Assembly (NCBI GenBank): GCA_022768005.1
Contig: JALEMF010000020.1
Span: 1-49,811, forward strand
DNA from: Bacteroidales bacterium
GTDB taxonomy: Bacteria > Bacteroidota > Bacteroidia > Bacteroidales > Muribaculaceae
Direction of reading: 5' to 3'
Length of the DNA stretch: 49,811 nucleotides
Positions 47,816 through 49,811 of the stretch are shown here, in pieces. The notes under the pieces were generated by a model. It made no database searches. It saw only the letters and a list, made by a program, of their open reading frames with translations, and was not told where the DNA came from. Position 1 is the stretch's first letter. Each line of letters begins with the position of its first letter. The position numbers were made by a program, and so were the translations under genes.

Positions 47816-49811
47816 TTAAGCCATATAGTCCTTGAAAAATTTAGCTCCTTCAAGAATGATTATCGGCGCGACATACCCGAATCCTTCTGCTTGTGACTTT
47901 TCATAAGCACGTCGAGCCGTTCTGTACTCCGGCAAGTTTATGATGTAGGAATCAATATTCATCTTCTTGAAAGCTTCAAAAAATTGTTCCTTAGTCATCT
48001 TGAAATTAAAGATACCTGAAGCAACCTGGAAGAATAGTCCTGTAAAGTTCATAAACTGTGTGCAAGCCGGATTTCCGTCATTGCTTGGAGTAACAACGAA
48101 GTACTGTCCGAGTTCCGCCATCATTTCCGCTGTGAGGATATGGTCAGCAGGAAGAGGAGTCTTTGAGTAGTCGTCATTAACTCTTGCAAATCCATTTTCA
48201 CCTATAATTTCAACAGCAGCATTTTGAGTAGGAATGAATAGAGAAGTATTCGTGCAAGCAAGTCCTTTTGACACTTCGAACTTCACATCTTCATTAACAC
48301 TGCCTGAAAGGTTTATAGTAGGCCAACCGTCAAGCAAGTGTTGTGCCTTGTTCATACCTCCCATACCCATAATAAACATATTGCAGTAATATTTTTGAGC
48401 AGCAGGCAGGTCTGTTGTACTCCACCATTCAAAGAGTCTTGCGCCTTTTCCGGCAAAAGCGATGTTCACATGCGGCAATTCATTCTGCGCGAGCATTGTC
48501 TCTTGTGAGTGCTTGAGTTGGTTAACAAGTTTGGCGGTAAGTTGTCCTGCATAGAACATAATAAGACCGGTAACGTAAAGATTTACGCACATAAGTTCCT
48601 GGCACTTCATTGAAATCTGCTCGTAGAAGAACTTTAGTTGCTCAGGATTCAGTCTGTCAACGATTTGCTCGAAATAGTACGGAGCAGTGTCCGAAGTAAA
48701 TCTGCTGTCCGGTCCTGCAGAAAGTCCTTCAATATGGATTCCGTACTTGACACAAATTTCAAGAAGAGTATTTCTGAAGTTGGGAGACTTTCTCGTTGCC
48801 TGCGCAACATTTTGCGCTGCAAAACGAATTGAATTTTGTTTTATCATAGTCAATCCGTTACCGCTCGTACGAAGTTTGCAAAGTGCGGTAATATCCGTAG
48901 TACTGCCACCGATATCAAAGCATAGTGTAAGTGTATTGCCACCGATAACATTATTATTGCCGGCTGCAAGGTAATTTGCTACGGCACATGCTTCAGGCAA
49001 TGCTTCCGGGATAGAAGAATTGCTGTTATTGAGCAAATGAGGATTATATACTATTGGAGCATCAGGATTTTCAATCGGGAATCTTGCAGCGCCTTGTACT
49101 GTTTGGGCTGAACCCGTGTTACTCCAGCCTTTACCAACGAGATCCTTACCGAATTTAGGAGTATCAGGTACCTGTTGTTGAACAGGAGTTCCAAAGCCGC
49201 TACCATTAGAGGATTGTTCACCCCAGTTACCTAACGATGCGGAAGGATCACCCCAGCCGGTTGCCTCTGCTGTTTTTGATGCAGGTTGCGTTTCCGGACA
49301 AGTAATTATCGGGTCGCCTAAGTTAACATTATATGAAGCAACTGTCAAGTCGATATTTTTACCTTCATTATCAATTATAGGGCAAATATCTCTCAGACTA
49401 CGCCAAATAATTTGGTAACGCTGACATAAACTTTGTGACATTGAAGAAGGGTATGACCATTTAAGTTCCGTAGGTATCATTCTCATTCTTCCATCTCCTA
49501 CACCAACGAAGAACTGTGCATAAATCTGCAACATTAGTGTGCGAAGGAACGCAATCTTATGTGATTCATCTTCAGGGTCTTCAGTCCACTTCATATCGTT
49601 GACAAGTCGCACATTTCCACAGCCGGGCAAATTTACTCGGATAGAATATCTCTCAACGCCGTCAATAGGCAAGTTTCTGACAAAGCAAGGGAATCCGCCT
49701 TTTACTTCCTTGGCATAAATAGCAGCTTCAGTCTCTGTTGACGATTCAGTTACCATACGAGTACGGTCATGGAGTGCCAATATACTCTTCACTGCATTTG
49801 ACGGTACTGTC
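47816..49811 (-). CDS. Uncharacterised Hsp70/actin-like ATPase-fold protein, N terminus outside the window
   Basis: The frame is open to the right-hand edge of the window, so at least 664 residues belong to the C-terminal part of a larger protein. A GTG at 49790-49792 is an internal codon as likely as a start. The ATPase-like core is clear at LTLCFDIGGSTTDITALCKL (phosphate-binding DxGGSTTD loop, intact). It is preceded by LKWSYPSSMS, typical of the strand before the second subdomain, and followed by NIAFAGKGARLFEWW (adenosine-site-like glycine loop). A Gly/Ser/Trp/Gln-rich low-complexity insert (e.g. GWGDPSASLGNWGEQSSNG, about residues 170-230 of the visible part) separates two halves. It resembles actin-like proteins found with the virulence factor SrfB family in architecture, but I cannot confirm. 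It is followed by the second Hsp70-like gene. Confidence 0.6.
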   Translation of the reverse strand, partial: TVPSNAVKSILALHDRTRMVTESSTETEAAIYAKEVKGGFPCFVRNLPIDGVERYSIRVNLPGCGNVRLVNDMKWTEDPEDESHKIAFLRTLMLQIYAQFFVGVGDGRMRMIPTELKWSYPSSMSQSLCQRYQIIWRSLRDICPIIDNEGKNIDLTVASYNVNLGDPIITCPETQPASKTAEATGWGDPSASLGNWGEQSSNGSGFGTPVQQQVPDTPKFGKDLVGKGWSNTGSAQTVQGAARFPIENPDAPIVYNPHLLNNSNSSIPEALPEACAVANYLAAGNNNVIGGNTLTLCFDIGGSTTDITALCKLRTSGNGLTMIKQNSIRFAAQNVAQATRKSPNFRNTLLEICVKYGIHIEGLSAGPDSRFTSDTAPYYFEQIVDRLNPEQLKFFYEQISMKCQELMCVNLYVTGLIMFYAGQLTAKLVNQLKHSQETMLAQNELPHVNIAFAGKGARLFEWWSTTDLPAAQKYYCNMFIMGMGGMNKAQHLLDGWPTINLSGSVNEDVKFEVSKGLACTNTSLFIPTQNAAVEIIGENGFARVNDDYSKTPLPADHILTAEMMAELGQYFVVTPSNDGNPACTQFMNFTGLFFQVASGIFNFKMTKEQFFEAFKKMNIDSYIINLPEYRTARRAYEKSQAEGFGYVAPIIILEGAKFFKDYMA

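Noticed and set aside
1-49811. tRNA, rRNA, prophage or complete insertion sequence
   Set aside because: I looked for tRNA T-loop-like sequences, transposase or integrase motifs and phage structural genes and saw none. The hairpin repeats carry no transposase.

Overview
The window looks like a chromosomal segment of a Bacteroidales bacterium. Promoters follow the Bacteroidetes TAnnTTTG (-7) pattern. There are gliding/type IX secretion (T9SS) proteins (a PorW/SprE-like TPR lipoprotein, GldD, GldE), several large secreted proteins ending in T9SS-type sorting domains, a PCMD-domain protein, a DUF3316 protein and an LptE-SecG gene block. A Muribaculaceae- or Porphyromonadaceae-like host is my guess; genus cannot be fixed from the sequence alone. 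I saw no rRNA, tRNA, CRISPR, phage or intact IS.

Layout. 1-4.1 kb (+): tail of a surface protein, a surface lipoprotein and a T9SS-exported endonuclease I. 4.5-6.2 kb (-): a GH3 enzyme and a SpoU-type RNA methyltransferase. 6.5-15.6 kb (-): a five-gene envelope operon made of a phosphodiester glycosidase followed by two successive pairs of beta-propeller protein plus N-acetylmuramoyl-L-alanine amidase. 16.2-19.9 kb (+): acyltransferase, sigma-54 activator, LptE, unknown, SecG. 20.2-27.4 kb (+): PCMD protein, a candidate small RNA, an unknown small protein, cyclophilin, M16 protease, PorW/SprE. 27.7-34.9 kb (+): LRR T9SS cargo, ParC, DUF3316, S41 protease. 35.1-35.7 kb (-): unknown protein. 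35.8-39.8 kb (+): DegT aminotransferase, HAD phosphatase, WecA-like phosphoglycosyltransferase, then CysK. 39.9-42.4 kb (-): phosphopantetheinyl transferase, GldD, GldE. 42.5-49.8 kb (-): peptide transporter, SufE, glutaminyl-cyclase-like M28 enzyme, small membrane protein and two uncharacterised Hsp70/actin-like proteins, the last cut by the window end.

The common theme is the cell envelope: protein export and surface anchoring (T9SS parts, cargoes, SecG, PPIase, N-terminal Gln cyclisation), LPS/glycan assembly (LptE, DegT/WecA-like enzymes) and peptidoglycan turnover.

The most unusual non-coding content is a family of modular hairpin repeats found in at least seven intergenic gaps (about 0.25-0.69, 4.2-4.5, 6.3, 15.8, 27.4, 34.9 and 38.6 kb, with a possible degenerate eighth at 30.1 kb). 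The hairpins are typically followed by CTGT, and the central stem varies by paired substitutions between copies. The most interesting protein-coding content is the adjacent pair of divergent Hsp70/actin-like ATPase-fold proteins at 45.9-49.8 kb. A promoter-hairpin-terminator unit at 21.47-21.61 kb looks like an independent small RNA gene.
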